In this document: piece after piece, positions 31,899 to 44,075 of the stretch
Numbering within the stretch: position 1 is the first letter of the stretch
Layout: the number at the start of each line of letters is the position of its first letter
Assembly: GCF_018780105.1 (NCBI RefSeq)
Contig: NZ_JADMKC010000005.1
Span: 142,482-206,481 of the forward strand
Direction of reading: 5' to 3'
Origin: Thiobacillus sp.
GTDB taxonomy: Bacteria; Pseudomonadota; Gammaproteobacteria; Burkholderiales; Thiobacillaceae
Length of the DNA: 64,000 nt
Made by a program: the position numbers and the translations under genes
Notes under the pieces: model-generated
Seen by the model: only the letters and a program-made list of their open reading frames with translations
What the model was told of the DNA's origin: nothing
Databases searched by the model: none

Positions 31899-32243
31899 AT
31901 GGAAACACTGGTTTGGGTCGTTCACATTATCGTTTCAGTCGCTGTAATCGGCCTGGTGCTGTTGCAGCATGGCAAGGGAGCGGATATGGGGGCGGCATTC
32001 GGTAGCGGCTCTTCCGGGAGCCTGTTCGGTGCCACGGGTTCGGCCAATTTTTTGAGCCGCAGCACGGCAATACTGGCCACCTTGTTTTTCCTGACCAGCC
32101 TCGGCTTGGCGTACTTTGGTCTGCAGCAACATAAGCCGGATAGCGTTCTGGATCTGACCGCGGCACCGGCGAAGTCGGGTCAACCCGCCGTTCCGGTGCC
32201 GGCGCAGAACAGCGGTTCCAAAGCTGCGGATATCCCGCAGTAA
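31899..32243 (+). CDS. secG: Preprotein translocase subunit SecG
   Basis: Two TM; VLLQHGKGADMGAAFGSGSSGSLFGATGSANFLSR. Confidence 0.94.
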   Translation: METLVWVVHIIVSVAVIGLVLLQHGKGADMGAAFGSGSSGSLFGATGSANFLSRSTAILATLFFLTSLGLAYFGLQQHKPDSVLDLTAAPAKSGQPAVPVPAQNSGSKAADIPQ

Positions 32244-32302
32244 GTTTCGGTAGCAAAAACCTCGTAATACCTAGCAGTACACAATTGGGTGCAAACCCAT
32301 TG

Positions 32303-32387
32303 GCCGTCGTGGTGGAATTGGTAGACACGCTATCTTGAGGGGGTAGTGACTTCGGTTGTGCGAGTTCGAGTCTCGCCGACGGCACCA
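32303..32387 (+). tRNA. tRNA-Leu (anticodon GAG)
   Basis: Acceptor GCCGTCG/CGACGGC, encoded ACCA end, anticodon stem CTATC-TTGAGGG-GGTAG, long variable arm, TTCGAGTCTC T-loop. Confidence 0.95.
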
Positions 32388-32468
32388 TCAAATTTCCTGA
32401 TTCATTCATCAGTCAAAATCATCAAATAACTTATTGATCCATAAGTTAAATCCGACTATTTTTTCGGC

Positions 32469-32498
32469 TTGACAGTGAGTGCGGCGCACACATAAACT
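32469..32498 (+). promoter_or_regulatory. Candidate sigma70 promoter of the nuo operon
   Basis: TTGACA - 18 nt - TAAACT upstream of nuoA. Confidence 0.5.
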
Positions 32499-32541
32499 GC
32501 GCCCATAATGACTCACCCCGCAAAGGGGCGCCGGAGGATCA

Positions 32542-32898
32542 GTGCTGGAGAATTACCTCCCCATTCTGTTGTTCATACTGGTCGGCTTGGCCTTTGGCAT
32601 TGGCCCGATCGTCGCGGGTTCCCTGCTGGCGCCGAATCGTCCGGACAGCGAAAAACTCTCTCCTTATGAATGCGGCTTCGAGGCGTTTGAGGATGCACGC
32701 ATGAAGTTTGACGTGCGGTATTACCTCGTTGCCATCCTGTTCATCCTGTTCGATCTTGAAATCGCCTTTCTTTTTCCGTGGGCCATCGTGCTGGAGGAAA
32801 TCGGCCTGGCCGGATTCGTCGCCATGATGGTGTTTCTCGGTATTCTGGTGGTCGGCTTCATCTACGAGTGGATGAAGGGCGCACTGGAATGGGAATGA
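32542..32898 (+). CDS. nuoA: NADH-quinone oxidoreductase subunit A (GTG start)
   Basis: [36 protein letters not shown]. Confidence 0.96.
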   Translation: MLENYLPILLFILVGLAFGIGPIVAGSLLAPNRPDSEKLSPYECGFEAFEDARMKFDVRYYLVAILFILFDLEIAFLFPWAIVLEEIGLAGFVAMMVFLGILVVGFIYEWMKGALEWE

Positions 32899-33020
32899 GG
32901 CATTTGAGCCAGCGGGGGATGGAGCAGTCGCGCAGCATGCGGATTGGCTCGACGAAAAGGCCTGACGGTGCTGCGCAGGTGGTGGGTTCTGAAACAAGAT
33001 TTTCGGAGCGGGCAGAATGA
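32895..33020 (+). CDS. Putative 41-aa small ORF between nuoA and nuoB
   Basis: ATG overlaps the nuoA stop (ATGA); its TGA overlaps the nuoB ATG (ATGA); [41 protein letters not shown]. Confidence 0.4.
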   Translation: MRHLSQRGMEQSRSMRIGSTKRPDGAAQVVGSETRFSERAE

Positions 33021-33493
33021 GCATCGAAGGCGTCCTCGAGCAAGGCTTTGTCACGACCCAGGCCGACCAGCTCATCAATTACATGCGCACCGGCTCGATG
33101 TGGCCGATGACCTTCGGGCTGGCTTGTTGCGCGGTTGAAATGATGCAGGCCGGCGCGTCACGCTATGACCTGGACCGTTTCGGGATCGTGTTTCGCCCGA
33201 GCCCGCGTCAGTCCGATGTGATGATTGTTGCCGGCACGCTGTGCAACAAGATGGCCCCGGCATTGCGCAAGGTTTACGATCAAATGGCCGAGCCGCGCTG
33301 GGTGATTTCCATGGGGTCTTGTGCCAACGGCGGTGGTTACTACCACTATTCCTACTCGGTGGTGCGCGGCTGCGACCGCATCGTGCCAGTTGATATTTAC
33401 GTCCCGGGTTGCCCGCCCACCGCAGAGGCACTTTTGTTCGGCATCATCCAGTTGCAGAACAAAATCAAGCGTACCAACACAATCGCCCGTTAA
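33017..33493 (+). CDS. nuoB: NADH-quinone oxidoreductase subunit B
   Basis: [57 protein letters not shown]. Confidence 0.97.
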   Translation: MSIEGVLEQGFVTTQADQLINYMRTGSMWPMTFGLACCAVEMMQAGASRYDLDRFGIVFRPSPRQSDVMIVAGTLCNKMAPALRKVYDQMAEPRWVISMGSCANGGGYYHYSYSVVRGCDRIVPVDIYVPGCPPTAEALLFGIIQLQNKIKRTNTIAR

Positions 33494-33499
33494 GAATTG

Positions 33500-34102
33500 A
33501 TGACACAGACTGTGGAAGCCCTCTCTTTGTCGATTGAAACCGTGCTGGGCGATGCGTTGGCGCAGTCGTTTGTCCGTCTAGGCGAGTTGACCTTGATTAT
33601 CAAATCGCAGCATTACGCTGCAGCGATGCTTGCCTTGCGCGATCACCCCGAGTGCCGTTTTGAACAGCTGATTGATTTGTGCGGCATGGACTATTCCGGC
33701 TTTGGTGGGGAAGGTGAATGGGACGCTGCGCGCTTTGCGGTGGTGGTGCATCTGTTGTCGGTCTCGAACAATCAGCGCGTGCGTGTGCGCGTGTTCTGTC
33801 CGGATGAGGATTTGCCGGTTGTGGCCTCGATGGTCGATATCTGGCCCGCCGCCAACTGGTTCGAGCGCGAGGCGTTCGACTTGTACGGCATTGTGTTCGA
33901 AGGGCATCCGGACCTGCGTCGCATATTGACCGACTATGGTTTTATCGGTCATCCCTTCCGCAAGGATTTCCCGCTGTCGGGCAATGTTGAAATGCGCTAC
34001 GACCCGACGCAGCGGCGGGTGATTTACCAGCCGGTGTCGATCGAGCCGCGTGAGATCGTACCGCGTATCGTGCGTGACGAAAGCTATGGAGCGGGGCGCT
34101 GA
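33500..34102 (+). CDS. nuoC: NADH-quinone oxidoreductase subunit C
   Basis: [47 protein letters not shown]. Confidence 0.97.
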   Translation: MTQTVEALSLSIETVLGDALAQSFVRLGELTLIIKSQHYAAAMLALRDHPECRFEQLIDLCGMDYSGFGGEGEWDAARFAVVVHLLSVSNNQRVRVRVFCPDEDLPVVASMVDIWPAANWFEREAFDLYGIVFEGHPDLRRILTDYGFIGHPFRKDFPLSGNVEMRYDPTQRRVIYQPVSIEPREIVPRIVRDESYGAGR

Positions 34103-34173
34103 CATGGCCCCGGTTCAAACCAAAATGGCCCGCAACTACGCTAGATTAATGGGTGTCGTCCCGGAGCATTTAA

Positions 34174-35427
34174 ATGGCTGAAATCCGGAACTACACCATG
34201 AACTTCGGCCCGCAGCACCCGGCTGCGCACGGCGTGCTGCGTCTGGTGCTGGAACTCGACGGCGAAGTGATCCAGCGTGCCGACCCGCACATCGGTCTAC
34301 TGCATCGCGCCACCGAGAAACTGGCCGAGCACAAGACCTTCATCCAGTCGGTTCCTTACATGGATCGTCTCGACTACGTGTCGATGATGGTCAACGAACA
34401 TGCCTATGTAATGGCGATCGAAAAGCTGCTCGGCATCCAGGTGCCGGAGCGGGCGCAGTACATCCGCGTGATGTTCGATGAAATCACCCGCGTGCTGAAC
34501 CACTTGCTGTGGCTTGGGGCGCATGCGCTCGACGTCGGTGCGATGACGGTGTTTCTGTATGCCTTCCGCGAGCGCGAAGACCTGATGGACTGCTACGAAG
34601 CGGTGTCGGGCGCGCGTCTGCATGCGGCTTACTATCGCCCCGGCGGCGTGTATCGCGACCTGCCGGACACGATGCCGCAATACCAGGCGCAGCACACCCG
34701 CAACGCAGAAACGATGAAGTCGATGAATGCGAACCGTCAGGGGTCGTTGCTGGATTTCATCGATGACTTCACGCAGCGTTTTCCCGCTTATGTCGACGAG
34801 TACGAAACCCTGCTGACCGACAATCGCATCTGGAAACAGCGTACCGTCGGTATCGGGGTGGTGTCGCCCGAGCGCGCACTGGCACTGGGCTTCACCGGTC
34901 CAATGTTGCGCGGTTCAGGCGTGGAATGGGACCTGCGCAAGAAGCAGCCCTATGAAGTCTACGACCGCATGGATTTCGATATTCCGGTCGGCACCAACGG
35001 CGATTGCTACGACCGCTATCTGGTGCGGATCGAGGAATTCCGGCAGTCCAACCGCATCATTAAGCAATGCGTGGACTGGCTGCGCAAGAATCCCGGCCCG
35101 GTGATTGTCGACAACCACAAGGTTGCGCCCCCTTCACGGATCGACATGAAGCAGAACATGGAAGAGCTGATCCACCATTTCAAACTCTTCACCGAAGGCA
35201 TGCATGTCCCGGCAGGCGAGGCATTCGCTTCGGTTGAACATCCCAAGGGTGAATTCGGTATTTATCTGGTCTCGGACGGCGCCAACAAACCTTACCGGCT
35301 GAAGATCCGCGCGCCGGGCTATGCACATCTGGCTGCGCTCGATGAAATGAGCCGGGGCCACATGATTGCCGACGTCGTCGCCATCATCGGCACGCAAGAT
35401 ATCGTTTTCGGGGAGATTGACCGCTGA
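34174..35427 (+). CDS. nuoD: NADH-quinone oxidoreductase subunit D
   Basis: [33 protein letters not shown]. Confidence 0.98.
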   Translation: MAEIRNYTMNFGPQHPAAHGVLRLVLELDGEVIQRADPHIGLLHRATEKLAEHKTFIQSVPYMDRLDYVSMMVNEHAYVMAIEKLLGIQVPERAQYIRVMFDEITRVLNHLLWLGAHALDVGAMTVFLYAFREREDLMDCYEAVSGARLHAAYYRPGGVYRDLPDTMPQYQAQHTRNAETMKSMNANRQGSLLDFIDDFTQRFPAYVDEYETLLTDNRIWKQRTVGIGVVSPERALALGFTGPMLRGSGVEWDLRKKQPYEVYDRMDFDIPVGTNGDCYDRYLVRIEEFRQSNRIIKQCVDWLRKNPGPVIVDNHKVAPPSRIDMKQNMEELIHHFKLFTEGMHVPAGEAFASVEHPKGEFGIYLVSDGANKPYRLKIRAPGYAHLAALDEMSRGHMIADVVAIIGTQDIVFGEIDR

Positions 35428-35900
35428 TGTTGTCTTCAGAATCACTCGCGCTCATCGATCTGGAAATTGCCAAATATCCAGCCGAGCAAAAGCAGTCCGC
35501 CGTGATGGGCGCGCTGCGCATTGCGCAGACGGAAAAAGGCTGGCTCAAATCCGACGTGGTCGAGTTTGTTGCGGCGTATCTCGACATGCCCGCGATTGCG
35601 GCTTACGAGGTGGCGACGTTCTACAACATGTACGACACCCAGTCGGTGGGGCGCAACAAGATCACGCTGTGCACCAATTTGCCGTGTGCCTTGATGGGCG
35701 CCAACGAGATTGCCGAGCACCTCAAGAAAAAACTGGGCATCGGTTTTGGCGAAACCACTGCCGACGGTCGCTATACTCTGAAAGAGGGCGAGTGCATGGG
35801 TGCATGCGGCGATGCGCCGATGTGTCTGCATAACAACCACTGCATGCACACCCGCCTGACGCCCGAGAAAATAGACGAATTGCTGGAGCAGCTGAAATGA
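35427..35900 (+). CDS. nuoE: NADH-quinone oxidoreductase subunit E
   Basis: 2Fe-2S thioredoxin-like; [23 protein letters not shown]. Confidence 0.96.
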   Translation: MLSSESLALIDLEIAKYPAEQKQSAVMGALRIAQTEKGWLKSDVVEFVAAYLDMPAIAAYEVATFYNMYDTQSVGRNKITLCTNLPCALMGANEIAEHLKKKLGIGFGETTADGRYTLKEGECMGACGDAPMCLHNNHCMHTRLTPEKIDELLEQLK

Positions 35901-37177
35901 GTCTGCTTGTGCCCAGCGTCAAGGTCTGTTCCTGGACTCAGGAACTCGACAACCCGGCATCGCTTGCGACTTATGTGGCGAATGGCGGCTATCAGGCCTT
36001 GCGTCGCATCATTACCGAAAACGTGCCGGGCGACGACATCATTGCCCAGCTCAAGCTTTCTGCCCTGCGCGGACGCGGCGGCGCAGGGTTCCCGACCGGG
36101 CTTAAATGGAGCTTCATGCCGCGTGCCTTTCCCGGCGACAAATACATCGTCTGCAACAGCGACGAAGGCGAGCCGGGCACCTTCAAGGATCGCGACATCA
36201 TGCGCTACAACCCGCACCAGCTGATCGAAGGCATGGCGATCGCGGGCTATGTGCTGGGCGCCAAGGTGGGCTACAACTACATCCACGGAGAGATTTTCGA
36301 CGTCTATACGTCCTTCGAGCGCGCGCTGGCCGAGGCGCGCGCAGCGGGTTATCTGGGCGACAAATTGTTCGGCACCGACTTCAGCTTCCAGCTGCATGCG
36401 CATCACGGCTACGGCGCTTACATCTGCGGCGAGGAAACGGCGCTGCTCGAATCACTCGAAGGCAAAAAGGGCCAGCCGCGCTTCAAGCCGCCGTTCCCGG
36501 CAAGTTTCGGGCTGTACGGCAAACCGACGACGATCAACAACACCGAAACCCTGGCGAGCGTGCCGTGGATCATGCAACACGGCGGCCAGGCTTTCCTGGA
36601 GTTGGGCAAACCCAACAATGGTGGGTCCAAGCTGTTCTCCGTGTCGGGTCACGTCAACAAACCGGGCAACTATGAAGTGCCGCTCGGCACGCCGTTCAGC
36701 GAGCTGCTGGCAATGGCCGGTGGGGTGCGCAACGGCCACAAACTGAAAGCCGTGATCCCCGGCGGATCGTCGGCGCCGGTACTGCCAGGCCATGTCATGA
36801 TGGACTGCACCATGGATTTCGATTGCGTTGCCAAAGCCGGTTCGATGCTGGGTTCGGGTGCGGTGATCGTGATGGACGAAACCGTTTGCATGGTGCGTGC
36901 GCTGGAGCGCCTGTCGTATTTCTATCATGAGGAGTCGTGCGGCCAGTGCACGCCGTGCCGTGAGGGTACCGGCTGGATGTATCGCATGATTCACCGCATC
37001 GAGCATGGTCAGGGGCGTCCGGACGATCTTGAGTTGCTCAATAGCGTGGCAGGAAAAATCGGCGGCTATACCATCTGCGCGCTCGGTGACGCTGCGGCGA
37101 TGCCGGTGCAAAGTTTTCTCAAGCATTTTGGCGATGAGTTCGCGTACCACGTCGAGCACAAGCGCTGCATGGTCTGA
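35897..37177 (+). CDS. nuoF: NADH-quinone oxidoreductase subunit F
   Basis: [34 protein letters not shown]. Confidence 0.98.
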   Translation: MSLLVPSVKVCSWTQELDNPASLATYVANGGYQALRRIITENVPGDDIIAQLKLSALRGRGGAGFPTGLKWSFMPRAFPGDKYIVCNSDEGEPGTFKDRDIMRYNPHQLIEGMAIAGYVLGAKVGYNYIHGEIFDVYTSFERALAEARAAGYLGDKLFGTDFSFQLHAHHGYGAYICGEETALLESLEGKKGQPRFKPPFPASFGLYGKPTTINNTETLASVPWIMQHGGQAFLELGKPNNGGSKLFSVSGHVNKPGNYEVPLGTPFSELLAMAGGVRNGHKLKAVIPGGSSAPVLPGHVMMDCTMDFDCVAKAGSMLGSGAVIVMDETVCMVRALERLSYFYHEESCGQCTPCREGTGWMYRMIHRIEHGQGRPDDLELLNSVAGKIGGYTICALGDAAAMPVQSFLKHFGDEFAYHVEHKRCMV

Positions 37178-37194
37178 CGGGACAGGTAAAGGCT

Positions 37195-39570
37195 ATGGCT
37201 ACGCTGAACATCGAAATTGACGGTCGCGCGATTCAGGTCGAAAGCGGCGACACCATCATGGATGCGGCCAATCAGGCCGGTATCGCGATCCCGCATTTCT
37301 GTTATCACAAAAAGCTTTCCATCGCGGCCAACTGCCGTATGTGCCTGGTACAGGTAGAGAAGGCGCCGAAGCCACTGCCTGCTTGTGCCACCCCGGTGAC
37401 GGACGGCATGAAGGTGCAGACCCGATCCGATTACGCCGTCAACGCGCAGAAGGCCGTGATGGAGTTCCTGCTGATCAATCACCCGCTCGACTGCCCGATC
37501 TGCGATCAGGGCGGCGAATGCATGCTGCAGGATATGGCGGTGGGCTATGGCGCATCGTCTTCGCGCTATCAGGAAGAAAAGCGCGTGGTGAGCGAGAAGA
37601 ATCTCGGTCCGCTGATCGCTACCGACATGACGCGCTGCATTCACTGCAGCCGCTGCGTGCGATTCGGCCAGGAAATCGCGGGCGTGATGGAGCTCGGCAT
37701 GGCGGGGCGGGGCGAACACACCGAGGTGATGCCCTTTCTGGCGCAACAAGTTGCGTCCGAGTTGTCGGGCAACATCATCGACCTGTGCCCGGTGGGCGCG
37801 CTCACTAGCAAACCGTTCCGTTATTCGGCTCGTGCCTGGGAGCTGGGACGGCGGTTCTCGATCAGTCCGCACGACAGCCTGGGGTCCAACCTCACCGTGC
37901 ACGTCAAGGACAACAAGGTGATGCGCGTGCTGCCGCGCGAGAACGAGGACGTCAACGAATGCTGGCTGGCTGACCGCGACCGTTTTTCTTACGAAGGGCT
38001 GAATACCGCCGAGCGTCTGACCCAGCCGATGATCAAGCAGGGCGGGCAGTGGGTGGAGACAACCTGGCAGACCGCGCTCGAATTCATCGCGGACAAACTG
38101 AAAGCGATACCCGCAGAGCAGATTGGCGCATTGTCGACACCGTACCGTCCGGCGGAAGAGCTTTTCCTGCTGCAAAAACTGATGCGCGGCATGGGCAGCG
38201 GCAACGTCGATCACCGCCTGCGGCAATCGGACTTCACGCTGGACACCAAGGCGCACGGCGGCTTCTGGCTGGGCATGCCGGTGACCTACATGTCGCGTCT
38301 CAACCGCATGCTGGTGGTGGGATCGAACCTGCGCAAGGACCATCCGTTGATGGCGCACCGCATCCGCGAATCGGTGCGCTGGTATGGACAGCTCAACCTG
38401 ATCAATGCGCACGAGGACGAATTCCTCGGCAAGGTGCACGCCAAGCGCATCGTCGCGCCGTCGCAACTCGCCACGGCGCTGGCAGGCGTCTGCGTTGCGC
38501 TGGCCGAACTGAAAAACCTGCCGGTGCCCGACATCGCCGCGCACGGTGTAGCAGACGACACGGCACGCAAGATGGCCGAGAGCCTGTCCGGCGGCGGACA
38601 GGGCGCTTCCGGCGTGGAAGCGCGCGCCGTCTTTTTGGGCAACATGGCGCAGCACCATCCCAGTTATTCGCATATCCACGCGCTGGCGCAGGCTGTGGCG
38701 AAACTCGCGGGCGCCAGCTTCGGCGTACTGGGCGAAGCCGCCAACAGCGTCGGGGCGGTGGCTGTCGGTGCGATTCCGGTATGCGGTCCGCTGGGACAGC
38801 CTGCGGTCAAGGGGCTGAACGCGCAGCAGATGTTGGCGCAACCCCTGCGCGCTTACCTGATGCTGGGCGTCGAGGCCGAACTCGATACCCACGATCCGGT
38901 GACTGCGATGAAGAGTATCAACGCGGCCGAGTTCGTCGTGGTGATGTCGCCGTACAAGGGCAAGTCGCTTGACTATGCCGATGTACTGCTGCCGATTGCG
39001 CCCTGGACTGAAACCTCGGGCACCTTCGTCAATACCGAAGGCCGGGTGCAGAGCTTCAATGCCGTGGTGAAACCGCTTGGCGAGACTCGCCCCGCGTGGA
39101 AAGTGCTGCGTGTGCTGGGCAATCTGCTGGGCTTGGCTGGGTTTGATCACAACGATTCCAAGGACGTGCTGCGCGATGCCTTGGGCGACACGCCCATCGG
39201 CAATGTGCAGGCCTATCTGAATAATGAAATTAGCGGCGTCACGGTCGTTCCGGAACAAGCCTGGTCAGGTCTGGAACGGGTGGCCGAAGTACCGATTTAT
39301 CAAACCGATGCGGTGGTGCGCCGCTCGCCTTCGCTGCAGATGACGCTCGATGCCGCCCTGCCGGTTGCGCGCATGCACAGCCGGCTGATCGCCAAGCTGG
39401 GACTTACAGAAAACGGCCGCGTATCGGTACGGCAAACGGCCTCCGCGCTGACCCTCAAAGTGCAGCGCGACGATCTGCTGCCCGATAATTGCGTGCGCAT
39501 CCCCAGCGGTCATCCGCTGACTGCAGGCCTCGGCCCGATGTTCGGCCCGATTACGGCGGAGCCCGTCTGA
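37195..39570 (+). CDS. nuoG: NADH-quinone oxidoreductase subunit G
   Basis: N-terminal 2Fe-2[37 protein letters not shown]. Confidence 0.97.
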   Translation: MATLNIEIDGRAIQVESGDTIMDAANQAGIAIPHFCYHKKLSIAANCRMCLVQVEKAPKPLPACATPVTDGMKVQTRSDYAVNAQKAVMEFLLINHPLDCPICDQGGECMLQDMAVGYGASSSRYQEEKRVVSEKNLGPLIATDMTRCIHCSRCVRFGQEIAGVMELGMAGRGEHTEVMPFLAQQVASELSGNIIDLCPVGALTSKPFRYSARAWELGRRFSISPHDSLGSNLTVHVKDNKVMRVLPRENEDVNECWLADRDRFSYEGLNTAERLTQPMIKQGGQWVETTWQTALEFIADKLKAIPAEQIGALSTPYRPAEELFLLQKLMRGMGSGNVDHRLRQSDFTLDTKAHGGFWLGMPVTYMSRLNRMLVVGSNLRKDHPLMAHRIRESVRWYGQLNLINAHEDEFLGKVHAKRIVAPSQLATALAGVCVALAELKNLPVPDIAAHGVADDTARKMAESLSGGGQGASGVEARAVFLGNMAQHHPSYSHIHALAQAVAKLAGASFGVLGEAANSVGAVAVGAIPVCGPLGQPAVKGLNAQQMLAQPLRAYLMLGVEAELDTHDPVTAMKSINAAEFVVVMSPYKGKSLDYADVLLPIAPWTETSGTFVNTEGRVQSFNAVVKPLGETRPAWKVLRVLGNLLGLAGFDHNDSKDVLRDALGDTPIGNVQAYLNNEISGVTVVPEQAWSGLERVAEVPIYQTDAVVRRSPSLQMTLDAALPVARMHSRLIAKLGLTENGRVSVRQTASALTLKVQRDDLLPDNCVRIPSGHPLTAGLGPMFGPITAEPV

Positions 39571-40586
39571 TGATGGACATGAACCTGGACTGGACAGCCA
39601 TACAAGCCGTGGTCTGGACGCTGATCAAGATCATGGCATTGGTGGTGCCGCTGATGCTCGGCGTTGCTTACCTCACTTATGCCGAACGCAAGATCATCGG
39701 CTGGATGCAGGTGCGTATCGGCCCCAACCGCGTCGGTTTCCAGGGCCTGCTGCAACCGATTGCCGACGCTGTGAAATTGCTGATGAAGGAAATCATCATT
39801 CCTTCCGGCGCCAACAAGGGGCTGTTCATCCTCGGCCCCATCCTGGTGATTGCCCCCGCACTGGCGGCATGGGCCGTGATCCCGTTCACCGACACGCTGG
39901 TGCTGGCCAATATCAACGCCGGTTTGCTGTATGTCATGGCGATCACCTCGATGGGCGTGTATGGCGTGATCGTCGCCGGCTGGGCTTCCAACTCCAAATA
40001 CGCCTTCCTCGGTGCGATGCGTTCGGCGGCCCAGATCGTGTCGTATGAAATCGCCATGGGCTTCGCGCTGGTCGGTGTGTTGATGGCGGCGCAGTCGCTG
40101 AACCTGATCGATATTGTGCAGGGCCAGTCGGGCGGGGTGCACCAGTGGTATATCTGGCCGCTGTTTCCGCTGTTCATGGTGTATCTGATCGCCGGCGTGG
40201 CCGAGACCAACCGCGCGCCGTTCGACGTGGCCGAGGGTGAATCCGAGATCGTCGCGGGTTTCCACGTCGAATATTCCGGCATGGCCTTCGCGGTATTCTT
40301 CCTCGCGGAGTATGCCAACATGATCCTGGTGGCCGCGCTGTGCACGCTGATGTTCCTCGGCGGCTGGCTGTCGCCAGTGACCTTCCTGCCCGATGGCATC
40401 GTCTGGTGGCTGGCAAAAACCGGTTTTGTGCTGTTCCTCTTTCTGTGGTTCCGCGCCACTTTCCCGCGCTATCGCTACGACCAGATCATGCGGCTGGGCT
40501 GGAAAGTGTTCATCCCCATCACCATCGTCTGGATCGTCGTCGTCGGCGCCATGATGCAGACGCCGTATGGTTATCTCTTCCATTGA
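39570..40586 (+). CDS. nuoH: NADH-quinone oxidoreductase subunit H
   Basis: [58 protein letters not shown]. Confidence 0.98.
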   Translation: MMDMNLDWTAIQAVVWTLIKIMALVVPLMLGVAYLTYAERKIIGWMQVRIGPNRVGFQGLLQPIADAVKLLMKEIIIPSGANKGLFILGPILVIAPALAAWAVIPFTDTLVLANINAGLLYVMAITSMGVYGVIVAGWASNSKYAFLGAMRSAAQIVSYEIAMGFALVGVLMAAQSLNLIDIVQGQSGGVHQWYIWPLFPLFMVYLIAGVAETNRAPFDVAEGESEIVAGFHVEYSGMAFAVFFLAEYANMILVAALCTLMFLGGWLSPVTFLPDGIVWWLAKTGFVLFLFLWFRATFPRYRYDQIMRLGWKVFIPITIVWIVVVGAMMQTPYGYLFH

Positions 40587-40593
40587 GCGCGCC

Positions 40594-41082
40594 ATGAAAC
40601 GACTCGCCCAATTCTTCGGCAGCCTGCTCCTGATCGAGCTCCTGCGCGGCATGATGCTCACCGGGCGTCACCTGTTCGCGCGCAAGATCACGGTGCAATA
40701 CCCCGAAGAGAAAACCCCGCAATCGCCACGTTTCCGCGGTCTGCACGCGCTGCGCCGCTATCCCAACGGCGAGGAGCGCTGCATCGCCTGCAAACTGTGC
40801 GAAGCGGTGTGCCCGGCGCTCGCCATCACCATCGAATCGGAAAAGCGCCAGGACGGCACCCGCCGCACCACGCGTTACGACATCGACCTGACCAAGTGCA
40901 TCTTTTGCGGCTTCTGCGAGGAATCCTGCCCGGTCGATTCCATCGTCGAGACCCGCATCCTCGAGTACCACGGCGAAAAACGCGGCGACCTGTATTACAC
41001 CAAGTCCATGCTGCTGGCGATCGGCGACCAGCATGAAGCGCAGATCGCGAAAGACCGCGCACAGGATGCGAAGTATCGATAA
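40594..41082 (+). CDS. nuoI: NADH-quinone oxidoreductase subunit I
   Basis: [38 protein letters not shown]. Confidence 0.97.
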   Translation: MKRLAQFFGSLLLIELLRGMMLTGRHLFARKITVQYPEEKTPQSPRFRGLHALRRYPNGEERCIACKLCEAVCPALAITIESEKRQDGTRRTTRYDIDLTKCIFCGFCEESCPVDSIVETRILEYHGEKRGDLYYTKSMLLAIGDQHEAQIAKDRAQDAKYR

Positions 41083-41113
41083 TGAATACAGCGCGAAGCA
41101 TTGTTAGACCTCT

Positions 41114-41755
41114 ATGACCTACACGACCGCGATCTTTTATTTCTTCGCTGCCATCCTGGTGTTTGCCGGCTTGCGCGTGATCACTGCGCGCAACCCGGTG
41201 CATGCCGCATTGTTCCTGGTGCTGGCGTTTTTTACCGCAGCCGGGCTGTGGATGCTGCTGGAGGCCGAATTCCTCGCCATCACGCTGGTGCTGGTTTACG
41301 TTGGCGCGGTGATGGTGCTGTTCCTGTTCGTGGTGATGATGCTCGACATCAACCTCGACAAATTGCGCGAAGGTTTCTGGGATTACCTGCCGCTGGCCGG
41401 TTTCGTTTCGGTGCTGCTGGTGATCGAGATGGTACTGATACTCGGCAGCCGCCATTTTGGGCTCGATGTCATGGGCGCCCCTGCGCCGCATCCAGCCGAT
41501 TACAGCAACACCAAGGAACTTGGCCGGCTGCTGTATACCGATTATGTCTATGCGTTCGAACTCGCCGCCGTGATCCTGCTGGTGGCGATTGTCGCCGCCA
41601 TCGCGCTGACGCTGCGCCGCCGCAAGGACAGCAAGTACATCGACCCGGCCGAACAGGTGAAGGTCAAGCGCAATGACCGTCTGCGGATTGTAAAAATGCC
41701 AGCCGTCAAAATGCAGGCCACGCAGAAGCCGCAAGCCGGGGAGGGTGAGGCATGA
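41114..41755 (+). CDS. nuoJ: NADH-quinone oxidoreductase subunit J
   Basis: Position and TM pattern; [53 protein letters not shown]. Confidence 0.96.
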   Translation: MTYTTAIFYFFAAILVFAGLRVITARNPVHAALFLVLAFFTAAGLWMLLEAEFLAITLVLVYVGAVMVLFLFVVMMLDINLDKLREGFWDYLPLAGFVSVLLVIEMVLILGSRHFGLDVMGAPAPHPADYSNTKELGRLLYTDYVYAFELAAVILLVAIVAAIALTLRRRKDSKYIDPAEQVKVKRNDRLRIVKMPAVKMQATQKPQAGEGEA

Positions 41756-42057
41756 TTTCCCTGTCGCATTATCTGGTGCTGGGCGGCATCCTGTTCGCCA
41801 TCGCCGTGCTGGGCATTTTCCTCAATCGCAAGAACGTGATCATCCTGTTGATGGCGATCGAATTGATGCTGCTGGCGGTGAACATGAACTTCATCGCCTT
41901 TTCGCACTATCTGGGCGACATCCACGGCCAGATCTTCGTCTTCTTCATCCTCACCGTCGCCGCCGCCGAGTCCGCCATCGGCCTGGCGATCCTGGTGGTG
42001 CTGTTCCGCAACTTGCACACCATCAATGTCGATGACCTCGACCATCTGAAAGGCTGA
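41752..42057 (+). CDS. nuoK: NADH-quinone oxidoreductase subunit K
   Basis: [25 protein letters not shown]. Confidence 0.97.
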   Translation: MISLSHYLVLGGILFAIAVLGIFLNRKNVIILLMAIELMLLAVNMNFIAFSHYLGDIHGQIFVFFILTVAAAESAIGLAILVVLFRNLHTINVDDLDHLKG

Positions 42058-44072
42058 TGCGGATGGACATGCAGATGCTCTATCTCATCGTGCCACTGGC
42101 CCCGCTGCTGGGTGCGATCGTCGCAGGCTTTTTCGGCAAGCTGATCGGCCGGACCTTGTCGCACGTCGTCACCATCGCAGGCGTGGCGGTGTCGCTCGCT
42201 GCCTCGGTGCTGGTGTTCCAGGATGTGCTCGCCGGCCATACTTACAACGGTACGGTCTACACCTGGATGGTGCTGGGCGACCTGCGCTTCGAAGTCGGTT
42301 TTCTGATCGACTCGCTGACCACGATGATGATGCTGGTCGTCACCTTCGTGTCGCTGATGGTGCACATCTACACCATCGGCTACATGCACGACGATCCCGG
42401 TTACCAGCGTTTCTTCAGCTACATCTCGCTGTTCACCTTCTCGATGCTGATGCTGGTGATGAGCAACAATTTCCTGCAGCTGTTCTTCGGCTGGGAAGCG
42501 GTCGGTCTGGTGTCCTATCTGCTGATCGGCTTCTGGTATACGAAAGAGACGGCGATCTACGCCAACCTCAAGGCCTTCATGGTCAACCGCGTGGGCGACT
42601 TCGGTTTCATCCTCGGCATCGGCCTGGTGCTGGCACATTTTGGTTCGCTGGATTACGCCACGGTGTTTGCCAGGGCGCCCGAGCTTGCGAATGAAACGAT
42701 CACCATTTGGTTCGACACGCCCTGGATGTTGATGAGCGTGATCGGGATACTTTTATTTATCGGCGCGATGGGCAAATCCGCGCAGTTCCCGCTGCACGTC
42801 TGGCTGCCCGATTCGATGGAAGGCCCGACGCCGATCTCGGCGCTGATCCATGCCGCGACGATGGTGACTGCGGGCATTTTCATGGTCGCGCGCATGTCGC
42901 CGCTGTACGAACTGTCGGATACCGCCTTGAGCTTCATCATGGTGATCGGCGCCATTACCGCGCTGTTCATGGGTTTTCTCGGAATCGTGCAGAACGACAT
43001 CAAGCGCGTGGTGGCCTATTCGACGCTGTCGCAGCTGGGTTACATGACGGTTGCGCTCGGCGCTTCTGCGTACTCGGTCGCGGTATTCCACCTGATGACG
43101 CACGCTTTCTTCAAGGCGCTGCTGTTTCTTGCCGCGGGCAGCGTCATCATCGCCATGCACCACAATCAGGACATCCGCTACATGGGCGGCCTGAAGAAAT
43201 ACATGCCGATCACCTGGATCACCTCGCTGATCGGATCGTTGGCGCTGATCGGTACGCCTTTCCTGTCGGGCTTCTATTCCAAGGAAAGCATCATCGAGGC
43301 GGTCAAGCTGTCGCACCTGCCGGTGGCCGACATCGCCTACTGGGCGGTGCTGGCCGGCGTCTTCGTCACTGCGTTCTATTCCTTCCGCATGTACTTCCTG
43401 GTATTCCACGGCAAGGAACGTTTCCATAACGCGCACCATCATGGCGACGACAGCCACGGGCAGGATGAGCATGGCGATGCGCACAGTCATGGCGCCGGCA
43501 CGCCGCACGAAACGCCGTGGGTGGTGACCGGCCCCTTGCTCGCGCTGGCGCTGCCTTCGCTGGCAATCGGCTACATGACCATTGAGCCGATGCTGTTCGG
43601 CGACTTCTTCGGCAATGCGATTTATGTTGCCGATCGCCATCCGGTGATGGTCGAGCTCAACCAGCATTTCCACGGCGCGATGGCGATGGGACTGCACGCC
43701 ATCACCACCTTGCCGTTCTGGCTGACGGCGGCAGGGGTAGGGCTGTCGGCTTACTTCTATCTCAAACGTCCGGATATTCCGGCAGCGATCCAGCAACGCT
43801 TCAGTTTCATCCACAGCATGCTCGTCAACAAATACTGGTTCGACGAACTCTATAGCTGGCTGTTTGCCGGTGGTGCGCGCCTGCTGGGGGGCGGTCTGTG
43901 GCGCGGCGGCGACCAGGCCGTCATCGACGGTACGATCAACGGCACCGCGCGGCTGGTCGAGCGCGTCGCCCGGCTGCTGCGCGCCTTCCAATCCGGCTAT
44001 ATCTACCACTACGCTTTCGCCATGCTGATCGGGGTGTTTGCCCTGGTGACCTGGTTTGCCCGTCTGAACTGA
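42057..44072 (+). CDS. nuoL: NADH-quinone oxidoreductase subunit L
   Basis: 671 aa, WEAVGLVSYLLIGFWY, LIHAATMVTAGIFMVARMSP. Confidence 0.97.
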   Translation: MRMDMQMLYLIVPLAPLLGAIVAGFFGKLIGRTLSHVVTIAGVAVSLAASVLVFQDVLAGHTYNGTVYTWMVLGDLRFEVGFLIDSLTTMMMLVVTFVSLMVHIYTIGYMHDDPGYQRFFSYISLFTFSMLMLVMSNNFLQLFFGWEAVGLVSYLLIGFWYTKETAIYANLKAFMVNRVGDFGFILGIGLVLAHFGSLDYATVFARAPELANETITIWFDTPWMLMSVIGILLFIGAMGKSAQFPLHVWLPDSMEGPTPISALIHAATMVTAGIFMVARMSPLYELSDTALSFIMVIGAITALFMGFLGIVQNDIKRVVAYSTLSQLGYMTVALGASAYSVAVFHLMTHAFFKALLFLAAGSVIIAMHHNQDIRYMGGLKKYMPITWITSLIGSLALIGTPFLSGFYSKESIIEAVKLSHLPVADIAYWAVLAGVFVTAFYSFRMYFLVFHGKERFHNAHHHGDDSHGQDEHGDAHSHGAGTPHETPWVVTGPLLALALPSLAIGYMTIEPMLFGDFFGNAIYVADRHPVMVELNQHFHGAMAMGLHAITTLPFWLTAAGVGLSAYFYLKRPDIPAAIQQRFSFIHSMLVNKYWFDELYSWLFAGGARLLGGGLWRGGDQAVIDGTINGTARLVERVARLLRAFQSGYIYHYAFAMLIGVFALVTWFARLN

Positions 44073-44075
44073 CCC

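Noticed and set aside
32244-32541. tRNA-Leu between secG and nuoA as an integration hotspot
   Set aside because: Only one tRNA, intact, with no integrase or direct repeat nearby; to my knowledge secG-tRNA-Leu-nuo is a common arrangement.
37066-39258. 730-aa minus-strand ORF opposite nuoG
   Set aside because: Shadow ORF with H/Q/R-rich translation; NuoG on the plus strand is unambiguous.
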